From: Roseivirga pacifica
GTDB lineage: Bacteria > Bacteroidota > Bacteroidia > Cytophagales > Cyclobacteriaceae
Reading direction: 5' to 3'
DNA: 64,000 bases
NCBI RefSeq assembly: GCF_900111145.1
Contig: NZ_FOIR01000001.1
Coordinates: 937,501 to 1,001,500 of the forward strand
Shown here: in pieces, positions 25,719-33,338 of the stretch
How positions within the stretch are numbered: the first letter of the stretch is position 1
Layout of the letters: each line of letters opens with the position of its first letter
The notes under the pieces: generated by a model
What the model was told of the DNA's origin: nothing
Databases searched by the model: none
What the model saw: only the letters and a program-made list of their open reading frames with translations
Program-made: the position numbers and the translations under genes

Positions 25719-25931
25719 CTAATAGCATGTCTCAGCAAATTTCTTTTCATCTTCGGGGTGATAGTTGCCTAGTAAATCTGTACAGCCATTAGACTGTTTT
25801 TGGCGGCAAACATATTGGTTCCCATCTGGATCAACTAATATTCGTCCGTTAGACTCATTGGCATTAAACATAAATACAGTACCCGGTAGCAATGCAATTG
25901 CCAGAATCCATTTTTTAAAGTTGCTTCTTAT
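25719..25931 (-). CDS. Small secreted-peptide-like frame without canonical start
   Basis: The frame encodes about 70 residues: a basic start (RSNFKKW), a hydrophobic signal-like stretch (ILAIALLPGTVFMFNANES), then a short polar tail with three Cys (YVCRQKQSNGC and a final CY). This layout resembles the short NVEAL-type peptides that accompany propeller lipoproteins in Bacteroidota, though the NVEAL signature itself is not clear. The signal-like segment has no ATG, GTG or TTG before it; the first ATG (25869-25871) lies inside the hydrophobic run and would leave 50 residues. It may start at ATA/ATT, be a decayed gene, or carry a sequence error. It lies 73 bases upstream of the propeller start codon, on the same strand. 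Confidence 0.5.
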   Translation of the reverse strand: MRSNFKKWILAIALLPGTVFMFNANESNGRILVDPDGNQYVCRQKQSNGCTDLLGNYHPEDEKKFAETCY

Positions 25932-26081
25932 GAATAATATTATTTGTTTAATGAGGCTAATAAAGCCAATGAAGACAAAGAAAAATACTAAATATCCTTA
26001 AGAGTTTGTATGAGTGGCAATTGTTCGAAGTATACTGGTTACTATTAGTGGTATTGTAGTGGTTGGATTTACTTTATATTT

Positions 26082-26119
26082 AAACCCTGATTGCGAATTG
26101 TCGGAATCAGGGTTTTTTT
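26082..26119 (+). terminator. Terminator/attenuator abutting the ubiA-like start (copy 2)
   Basis: AAACCCTGATT (26082-26092) pairs with AATCAGGGTTT (26105-26115), and an inner CG/CG pair lies beyond a G-G mismatch; seven Ts follow. The ATG of the next gene starts at 26120, directly after the T run. It shares the 18-base left arm TATATTTAAACCCTGATT and the right arm TCGGAATCAGGGTTTTTT with the hairpin after atpG. Confidence 0.8.
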
Positions 26120-26929
26120 ATGCTTAGAGTCATTCACTTTGTTCAGAATTTGAGTTTGGATATTACGGCTGGTGCGGTAATATCGGCACTTTTTCTGTCG
26201 GAAATAATGGGCGTAACCATGGATGGTGCTATGGCCATAGGTTTGGCGGTTGCCATTTGGCTTATTTACACCTTCGACCACCTAAGCGATGCCTATCGTA
26301 CTAAAGGAAGTGCCACAAATCCACGGCATGCGTTCCACCAAAGACACTTTAAACTAATGGTGGCTTTGGCGGTGTTGGTTTTCGGTTTAGGTGTTTACAA
26401 TCTGTTTTTCTTGCCGAAAAGCACGCTCATATTGGGTTGTGTTTTGGTAGCCTTAAGTGGTCTGTATTTTCTCTACATCACGTTTGTACGCAAGCATAGT
26501 AGCAAGGAGCTCTTTGCGGCTTTTGTCTACACTGCGGGTATTGCCACGGCTCCAATAAGTCAGCTTCAGGTGTTCACTTTGCTGCCAATGCTGGTTGTTG
26601 GCTGTTTTTTTCTTTTGGCCTATGCTAACCTTTTACTCATTCCGATTTTCGAAGAGGGTGTAGACTCCCGCGATGGCAAACACTCCATTGTTACCAGGTT
26701 GGGTGGGCCGACCGTTAAAAAGCTGATAGGTGTGTTGCTTGTAATTGGTTTGGGGCTTAACCAGGTGGCATTTTTTCAGTTGCAGGAAATAAAACCGTAT
26801 CTTATTCTATTGCTAATGCACCTGACCATATTGGTTATTTTGATTAAACCAGAATGGTTCAGGAAGTTTCAACTGTATAGAATACTAAGCGATGGCATTT
26901 TTTTTCTACCTGCATTAATGTTTGTATGA
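26120..26929 (+). CDS. UbiA-family membrane prenyltransferase-like protein
   Basis: The 269-residue protein has about eight membrane helices and resembles UbiA-type prenyltransferases, which attach a polyprenyl chain to an aromatic or other acceptor in the membrane. The two Asp-rich motifs that bind prenyl diphosphate and Mg appear in modified form: TFDHLSDAYRTKG near residues 51-63 in place of NDxxDxxxD, and VDSRDGKHS near 186-194 for the second. The first motif lacks the usual leading Asn-Asp, so the substrate may be atypical. It overlaps the following methyltransferase by 4 bases (ATGA), implying a two-step modification. It is not menA by sequence alone. A terminator hairpin sits immediately before its ATG. 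Confidence 0.72.
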   Translation: MLRVIHFVQNLSLDITAGAVISALFLSEIMGVTMDGAMAIGLAVAIWLIYTFDHLSDAYRTKGSATNPRHAFHQRHFKLMVALAVLVFGLGVYNLFFLPKSTLILGCVLVALSGLYFLYITFVRKHSSKELFAAFVYTAGIATAPISQLQVFTLLPMLVVGCFFLLAYANLLLIPIFEEGVDSRDGKHSIVTRLGGPTVKKLIGVLLVIGLGLNQVAFFQLQEIKPYLILLLMHLTILVILIKPEWFRKFQLYRILSDGIFFLPALMFV

Positions 26930-27543
26930 GCCAAAAGAATCAGTTCGATAGGGTTGCTCCAGTTTACGATGGCCTGTCCAAATTGGTATTTGGTAGCGCA
27001 TTAATAAACGCCCAAAAGAAGAATTTGGTAAATGTTCCCCTTAGTGCGAATGTGCTGGTCGTTGGCGGTGGCTCTGGAGAAATTCTGTGCGATGATTTAC
27101 TAAACAAAGTAAAGCATATTGATTATGTGGAGCTTTCGGCCAAAATGCTGCGGAAAGCTAAAGTAAGGTGCAATAGTGCTAAAGTCAACTTTATTCATGC
27201 AGATATAGCAGAGTTGACAGGAAGTTACGATGCAGTTGTTGCCAACTTCTTTTTAGATTGTTTTGATGCCGAATCGCTTGAAGAAATGGTGATACATCTG
27301 AAGTCTCTTATGAGCCCCAATGCAGTACTTTTGGTCACGGATTTTAAGCAACCGCAAATGCTATGGCACAAGGTTTTACTCGCAAGCATGCTTAAGTTTT
27401 TCAAGCATGCTTCAAACCTTGAGGCAGGCAAATTGCAACCAATAAGACAGAAGCTTAAAGCGGCAGGTTTTAACGAGCATTACCTTAGTTTTGGTTTGAG
27501 AGGCTTTGTGTTTACGGCCGCATTCAAACTAGTGAAGAAGTAG
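26926..27543 (+). CDS. Class I SAM-dependent methyltransferase
   Basis: The 205-residue product has the Rossmann methyltransferase layout: an N-terminal helix (NQFDRVAPVYDGLSKLVFG, similar to quinone methyltransferases), motif I VLVVGGGSGEIL near residue 42, the acidic end of strand 2 (VEL), and a post-I segment with YDAVVANFFLDCFD followed by VLLVTDF. The opening resembles UbiE/MenG-type enzymes, and the gene overlaps a UbiA-like gene, so a methylation of the prenylated product is plausible. The substrate is not identifiable. Its last 15 bases overlap the 3' end of the convergent LamG giant. Confidence 0.8.
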   Translation: MSQKNQFDRVAPVYDGLSKLVFGSALINAQKKNLVNVPLSANVLVVGGGSGEILCDDLLNKVKHIDYVELSAKMLRKAKVRCNSAKVNFIHADIAELTGSYDAVVANFFLDCFDAESLEEMVIHLKSLMSPNAVLLVTDFKQPQMLWHKVLLASMLKFFKHASNLEAGKLQPIRQKLKAAGFNEHYLSFGLRGFVFTAAFKLVKK

Positions 27544-30500
27544 CTTTAGCACTTTGCTACGGTTTTGGTTGTCCATAATTCTAATAACGTTCAACCCTTT
27601 TATAAGCCTGTCGCTGCTTAGGCGAACGTGATTGTTTGATGCGTCTAACCAATGTGTTTTCTCCCAAAGCAGTTGACCATTAGGGCTCAAAACCTGTATC
27701 AGTGTCTCCTTGTCTTCTTTTAAGTTATAGTTGATTTTCACTTCATCTCCCATTCTTATGGGGTTGGTGAAAAGGCCAAATTCTTCTTCAAATTCCGCTT
27801 CAACAAACACAGATTTTATCTCGGAATAGTCTGTTTGACCATTAAAATCGATTTGTTTTAACCTGTAGAATGAATATCCCGTTTCTGGTTCAAAATCAGT
27901 AAAAGTGTAATACTTAATGGCCTCGCTATTTCCGGCTCCGGTTAAGCTTCCAATGCCCTCGAACTCTCTGCCATTTGCACTCCTCTCAATTACAAACTGA
28001 GCATTGTCCGATTCAGAAAGTGTAGCCCAGTCTAGCTTAACATGGTTACGCGCTATTTTTTGGGCATCGAATGCCAGCAACTCTATAGGTAGCGCATATT
28101 TTTCTTCAGAACCTAAGGTAAAATACTGGCCAGTACTAAAGTTCACAGTGAATGAAACGGTTTTATTCACAGCATTAATGCTGCTTGGCGATATTAAAGT
28201 AGCTCCTGCGGAAAAATCGCCATCTGCATCTACCATTAATCTTACCTGATTAAGGTTGTTCGTTCCAATTCCGCTTGGCCCACTAATAGCCGATAGGTCA
28301 TAGGTAAGTGTAACGTTACCTATTGTTCCTGTTTCTTGTACCTTCCATTCCCTGTTTAGACGGCCCTTCACTTGACTCGCGTCAAACTCAGTGTTTTCGC
28401 TGCTTTCTATAGCTGCGTTGTCATTTGCCCAAATTAAAAAGGAGTCATCAGCAGAAAAGTTGCTTACCGACATGGTAACAAGCGCATCATTGTTCTCGCT
28501 TTTCGACTTTTTCTGAACTAAACAGCTATTATCATCTCGGCCAATTCCGGCTATATCGCTGGTGTAACCAGTGTTAGTGGTATAGCTAAAAATTGCACCG
28601 CCATCGGCAGCTAAATAGTCGGTGGTGCTAAGCCTTGAGATACCGTATTTTATGGCTAGGTAAGACTCAACCCGTGCTCTTTCGGTGCTTGTTAGGTCAT
28701 CGGAAAACACAATTACTTCGGCCACATGACCTTGAAATTGTGCCGCCACTTGTGGGTCGTCATGGTTGCCAATACCAAAAGTGTTTGGCCCAGACAATGA
28801 CGTATTGGTAGAGATGCCGCTGGCAATGTTTGTTGAGTTGGCATAGAGTTGTATAGCGCCACTTGCAGTGGACCTAATTCTTGTACCCGTTACAATAAAC
28901 GGTTCTTGCGTATTGTACAGAGTGCCCGAAGGGGATCTGGCGTTTAAAGTGGCATTACTGGCTGCATTTAAATGGAGTCTACCTCCAGACATACCCAAGC
29001 CATAGTCGTTGTTTCCACCGCTATCGCCACCACCAATAATTGTTGGCGCGGCCTCAAAATTGGTCGTAGATCCGCCACCTAATCCCGACTTGAATACGGC
29101 TACAATGCTCAAGTCTTCCGACACATTGTTGCCTCCGCTTGTTTCAATAAAAGTGGCATTGGTAGAGTTGGGATCGAATAATTCTATACTTGGATTGAAG
29201 TTGATCTCAGAAGTATGGTACACTGGACTTACCGGGTTCGATCCGCCTAAACCTACCACAGCCGCATTTCGGCCATTGCCGCTAAAGTCTGTCCAGCTGC
29301 TAATGTTTGCCTCGTCTACTACGGTGTTTGTTCCTTCATTGGCCTTAAGCCATAGGGCCAAGTCCGTAGTAACCCCACCTGGGGCACACGCTGTTTTGTT
29401 GGTGCCAAGGGTAAAGAAATCGCCATTGGTGAAATCCACATCTTCAAATGTTATCACATTACCATCAAAGGTGCCTCCGGAGTAAGTAACTCCGGAAGCC
29501 ATGGTTGAAGTTGAGGAAATGATTAACTGAAAGTTGGATGACACCGTGGTGTATCCTAGCCCAGTAAGGTCGAAAGAAACGTCAACACTGCCTACAGTGC
29601 CTGTTTCTTGTACTTTCCAAACTCGGCTTATTCTTTCAGTAACCGTACCCGGTACATCTACCGTATTGGCAGCGGCCTGCGTAAGCGCTGCGTTGTCGTT
29701 GCCCCAAATGAGAAATGAGGCATCGGAATCGAACGAACTAGTGTTGGCAGCATTGGTGGTGGCTATGCTTTCTAGCCCAATCGTAACAACCGCATCGCTA
29801 TTCTGACTAGTAGATTGTTTTTGATTAAGACAGGCGTTGTCGTCACGACCTATACCTGCGATGTCGTTGTTGTAAGAAGTGTTGGTGGTTCTGCTCCACA
29901 CGGTGTTCCCAGCTGCATTTAAATAGTCAATGCTTAGTGTTATGCCATACTTTATACCGAGGTAAGATGTGATTTGACTGTTTTGAGTTAGGGTAGGTCG
30001 TGCGCTGTATGATATGACCTCCGCAATTTTTCCATCGAAGAACCTGGTAAACCCAAAGTCGTTTGGTGTAAAGAACCTGCCTAGTACATAATCTTCGTTC
30101 GAAAGCCCAAGAAATGAGCCAGTACCCGTTGTGGTTATGGTTGTGCCGTTTTGCTGTGTAACGGACTGCGTTGCGGTAGGCACATTATTATCGAGCGTAG
30201 CAAAAACTAATGGTACGCCCGCGCTGATGGTTTTAGCACTGTTGTTTTCATAACTGCCGTAACCAATGGTTCCATTACCAACTATATGGCCTACCACATC
30301 ATCTGCAGAACCATAGATTCCCCCAAGGAAAAAGCCACCAATATCGTTTGTTGGCGATGCCGATTGGGTGTCCCAGCCAAGAGGTACTTGTGCCGCAGAG
30401 GCACTTGTTAGGTTGTCATCGGGTACTAGTACAATGTAGTACGCTGGGGTATGAAAGCCTGTGGCTGACGCAAGGAAATCCGCGGTACCATCAAAGTCTA

Positions 30501-33042
30501 GTGCCGGATTAAAGTTAATTGCGTTGGCGCTGTAAGCAGGCGATGTGCCTCCACTGCCCTCTGCATGATTGGCGCCCGCTAAGTCGCTCCATTCGGTTAC
30601 TTCTCCGGCACTAGCGTTCGGCCCCAAATCTGCCTTAAGCCATAAGGAAAGGTTAGTACCAACGCCAGCAGGAGAGCAATCGATATAACCTGTTCCTAAG
30701 GTGAAATACTCACCGTGACTTAAGTCAACAGTAAATGTTATGGTGTTTTCGACCTCATCGAGTACGCCTCCCGAAACAATTGTGGCGCCAGTAAATGCTC
30801 CTCCAGATGAATTACTGGCAACCAACAAACTATAGTCGGCTGCCATAGGACTTCCCGAAATAATGAGCGAGTCTAAATCGAAAGTAATTTGGTTCGTTCC
30901 GGTTTCACCAGTTTCCGATACGCGCCAAACTCTTTCAATGCGCTGATTAATCACTGAGGGAACATCGGTTGTTTCTGTATCGGTTAAGGCCTCCCCATCA
31001 TTTCCCCAAATAAACCATGTGTTATTGGCCGAGAAGCTACCACCATTCGACACAGTGATGACAGACTCATTATGCTCACTTCTAGACTGTTGTTGATCGA
31101 GCTCTGAATTATCGTCTCGGCCAATACCTGTTATGTTGTTATTATATTCTAAATAGCCGCCTAAGCTTGCGCTTTGTGTGGTGTTAAAGATTACCGCTCC
31201 GCTAGAATTGACATAGTTAATAGGGGTAGCTTGGTTTAAGGTGATACCATATTTTATGGCCAAATAACTTTCTATTTGGTTTCGAGTATTGATAGAAAAA
31301 CCACTTGGTTCGTTACAATAAATAAACTCGGGTATTTCTCCCCTAAAGGAGTTGAAGCTACCGTTGGTTCCGTCATCATAGCGCTGGTTACTGCCCGATA
31401 GGCCAATGTTAATGTCTCCAGTATGTGAAAAAAGTAGGCCAATGGAAGATACTGTTCCGAACAGCTGTCCATTCAGGTAACCCGAAAATGTGCCGGATTC
31501 TGAAACATTGCCGTCAAATTCGAAGGTTAGAATGTATTCGGAATTGGGTTCAACCGTTGCAGAGGCAGTAACATCGCCTTCGTTCCATGGGGCGCCTGCG
31601 CCATCATTGTTGCGGTTCCAGGCGTGTGCGTATAGGCTGCCATTTCTAATGTAAATGTTGATGCCTCTGGTGTTTCCACCTTGTTCATAGAGTACCTGCC
31701 TGGTAGTTACATCGCTTTCTGTTCTAAAGGCGATTGAAATGCCTTTTCGCTCGTAGGAGCTACCATTATTGTTAAAACTGGCATTGTTTGAGGTTGTTAG
31801 GCCTCGGGTTCCTGTAGTGAAATCGGCAGTTTGATTAAAGTTAATGGTTGAAGAACTGCTGCGATAGGTGGGGGCACTTTGGGCAGTTGTAAAGTCGTTA
31901 TCACCAATCCAGTGGTCTTGCCAATCGGTAATTGTGGCTCCTTCTGTAGAGGTGGTTACATCATCGGTAGCATTGGCTTTTAACCAGGTAGAAAGTGCAC
32001 CTTTATACCCGCCAGGGCCTATTGCTAGTGTTAAACAATTATCCGAAGACACTGCCGCAGAGACTCCTGCCACTAGATCGATACCCGAGGCTGCTGCGGT
32101 AGTGGTTTCCGGGAAGGTGGAGATATCGGTAAGGTCGTGAAGGGCATCGTCAGTATCGAAGGCAAATAAAGAGTAACCGTAGATCACTTGGCCTGCAGCT
32201 ATTCCCAATTCGTCAAAAGAAACTGCTACCCCCTGAATGGTTTGACTTGCTTGGCCGGCAATATCACCAATGTTTAATAAAGGCAAAGGGTTCTCGCCTA
32301 CGGTTTGTCTTCTTAGTACTAAGTAATCGCTGTAAGTTAGGCCGGTGTTTGGCCAATCGTTATCTACAATTTCCACCATGTTGCCATAGGCAGAAGGGTT
32401 TCCATTTATGTCTAGCGCAGTAATGGCAGCAATTTTTATGCTGTCATTTCCTCCACGTTCTATCACTGGGAATACCGCGTTTTCTGGAGCACAGCTTACT
32501 ATGCCTGTGTACCAAATGGCATCTACGCGTTCTATTTGGGCTTGAATACTTCCAGCAGCTTCGTTGTCCACATTAACCAGAATGTTGTCGTAGCCACTAA
32601 TTAGGCTACCAGTCTGATATAATGCGTCTGCATCGTCTACTTCTTGTCCATCCATAATCAGTTCAGTTGTGCCGAAAAGGAGGGGCACATCAATATCAAT
32701 AAGTGTATACCAAACATTCACAAAACGGCCTCCATCTGTGCGCTGTAGCATAAGCGTGTCAGGTTCAAGAAAGTTGGAGTAAGTAGTGCCGCCAATGGTA
32801 TAGCTGAGCAACGTATAGTCATTGCCTTGCCCATAGCTTACATCGTAAGTTTGACCGGGGTTTATGTCGTTGGAGGCATCGCTAGGCGCGGTGGCTGAGT
32901 AGGTCGTATTGGGTGGGTTAACCGTGGTGGTGTTAAAGGATGAGATTCCCGTTTGACCATTCAATTTGACACAAAACACCCATAGTAGCATGAATATACA
33001 TGCAATGGCAAAAGAACAGTGTGAATTATTTTGTACCTGCAT
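27529..33042 (-). CDS. Giant secreted LamG-module protein, copy 1 (T9SS cargo)
   Basis: The 1837-residue protein has a signal peptide (ending LNGQ), an N-terminal region of about 330 residues shared with the two paralogues, and three modules starting near residues 335, 788 and 1217. Each module has CxPxG or GPGG, a LamG-like stretch (LWLKA), YLAIKYGITL or a close variant, AGIGRDDN, FLIWGND, RVWKVQETG or similar, and FTLGT. A fibronectin-like segment begins near 1649 (ALPIELLAFDAQ), and the last 85 residues are a T9SS type A-like sorting domain. In this copy the usual YPNP is replaced by FTNPI, so the sorting signal is the most divergent of the three. Such proteins are secreted by the T9SS and attached to or shed from the surface; adhesion is likely. 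Its 3' end overlaps the methyltransferase. Confidence 0.85.
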   Translation of the reverse strand: MQVQNNSHCSFAIACIFMLLWVFCVKLNGQTGISSFNTTTVNPPNTTYSATAPSDASNDINPGQTYDVSYGQGNDYTLLSYTIGGTTYSNFLEPDTLMLQRTDGGRFVNVWYTLIDIDVPLLFGTTELIMDGQEVDDADALYQTGSLISGYDNILVNVDNEAAGSIQAQIERVDAIWYTGIVSCAPENAVFPVIERGGNDSIKIAAITALDINGNPSAYGNMVEIVDNDWPNTGLTYSDYLVLRRQTVGENPLPLLNIGDIAGQASQTIQGVAVSFDELGIAAGQVIYGYSLFAFDTDDALHDLTDISTFPETTTAAASGIDLVAGVSAAVSSDNCLTLAIGPGGYKGALSTWLKANATDDVTTSTEGATITDWQDHWIGDNDFTTAQSAPTYRSSSSTINFNQTADFTTGTRGLTTSNNASFNNNGSSYERKGISIAFRTESDVTTRQVLYEQGGNTRGINIYIRNGSLYAHAWNRNNDGAGAPWNEGDVTASATVEPNSEYILTFEFDGNVSESGTFSGYLNGQLFGTVSSIGLLFSHTGDINIGLSGSNQRYDDGTNGSFNSFRGEIPEFIYCNEPSGFSINTRNQIESYLAIKYGITLNQATPINYVNSSGAVIFNTTQSASLGGYLEYNNNITGIGRDDNSELDQQQSRSEHNESVITVSNGGSFSANNTWFIWGNDGEALTDTETTDVPSVINQRIERVWRVSETGETGTNQITFDLDSLIISGSPMAADYSLLVASNSSGGAFTGATIVSGGVLDEVENTITFTVDLSHGEYFTLGTGYIDCSPAGVGTNLSLWLKADLGPNASAGEVTEWSDLAGANHAEGSGGTSPAYSANAINFNPALDFDGTADFLASATGFHTPAYYIVLVPDDNLTSASAAQVPLGWDTQSASPTNDIGGFFLGGIYGSADDVVGHIVGNGTIGYGSYENNSAKTISAGVPLVFATLDNNVPTATQSVTQQNGTTITTTGTGSFLGLSNEDYVLGRFFTPNDFGFTRFFDGKIAEVISYSARPTLTQNSQITSYLGIKYGITLSIDYLNAAGNTVWSRTTNTSYNNDIAGIGRDDNACLNQKQSTSQNSDAVVTIGLESIATTNAANTSSFDSDASFLIWGNDNAALTQAAANTVDVPGTVTERISRVWKVQETGTVGSVDVSFDLTGLGYTTVSSNFQLIISSTSTMASGVTYSGGTFDGNVITFEDVDFTNGDFFTLGTNKTACAPGGVTTDLALWLKANEGTNTVVDEANISSWTDFSGNGRNAAVVGLGGSNPVSPVYHTSEINFNPSIELFDPNSTNATFIETSGGNNVSEDLSIVAVFKSGLGGGSTTNFEAAPTIIGGGDSGGNNDYGLGMSGGRLHLNAASNATLNARSPSGTLYNTQEPFIVTGTRIRSTASGAIQLYANSTNIASGISTNTSLSGPNTFGIGNHDDPQVAAQFQGHVAEVIVFSDDLTSTERARVESYLAIKYGISRLSTTDYLAADGGAIFSYTTNTGYTSDIAGIGRDDNSCLVQKKSKSENNDALVTMSVSNFSADDSFLIWANDNAAIESSENTEFDASQVKGRLNREWKVQETGTIGNVTLTYDLSAISGPSGIGTNNLNQVRLMVDADGDFSAGATLISPSSINAVNKTVSFTVNFSTGQYFTLGSEEKYALPIELLAFDAQKIARNHVKLDWATLSESDNAQFVIERSANGREFEGIGSLTGAGNSEAIKYYTFTDFEPETGYSFYRLKQIDFNGQTDYSEIKSVFVEAEFEEEFGLFTNPIRMGDEVKINYNLKEDKETLIQVLSPNGQLLWEKTHWLDASNNHVRLSSDRLIKGLNVIRIMDNQNRSKVLKLLLH

Positions 33043-33338
33043 AAACTTCCATTTTACGGTTTCAGTCTATCAGGTTGAGTTTCAATGAACAGCAAATTCA
33101 TGCGTATAACGGAAGTGTTTTGGACACTCCATTAGCACATGTTTTTTAATAAGTAATTAGGATTTATCTATTATTGGCAGGTAAGGTTCGGTCTGGTTGA
33201 ATGACTCGAACACATTAGAAAACAACAAAAAAATACATGCAAAGTCAATAAGAGAAATTGACAATGTTTTTGAACGACAAAAAAATGTATTTGTAATTAA
33301 TAAAAATCGATTTGAGTAAAATGGAAATGTTTTAGAGG

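Noticed and set aside
25765-26001. 78-codon plus-strand frame
   Set aside because: It is antisense to the better supported small-peptide frame and has no recognisable family or signal.
29009-29485. 158-codon plus-strand frame, with others at 36427-36960 and 39762-40181
   Set aside because: They lie antisense inside the repetitive LamG giants and recur at equivalent positions because the underlying genes are paralogous; the proteins are low-complexity and Pro/Ser-rich.
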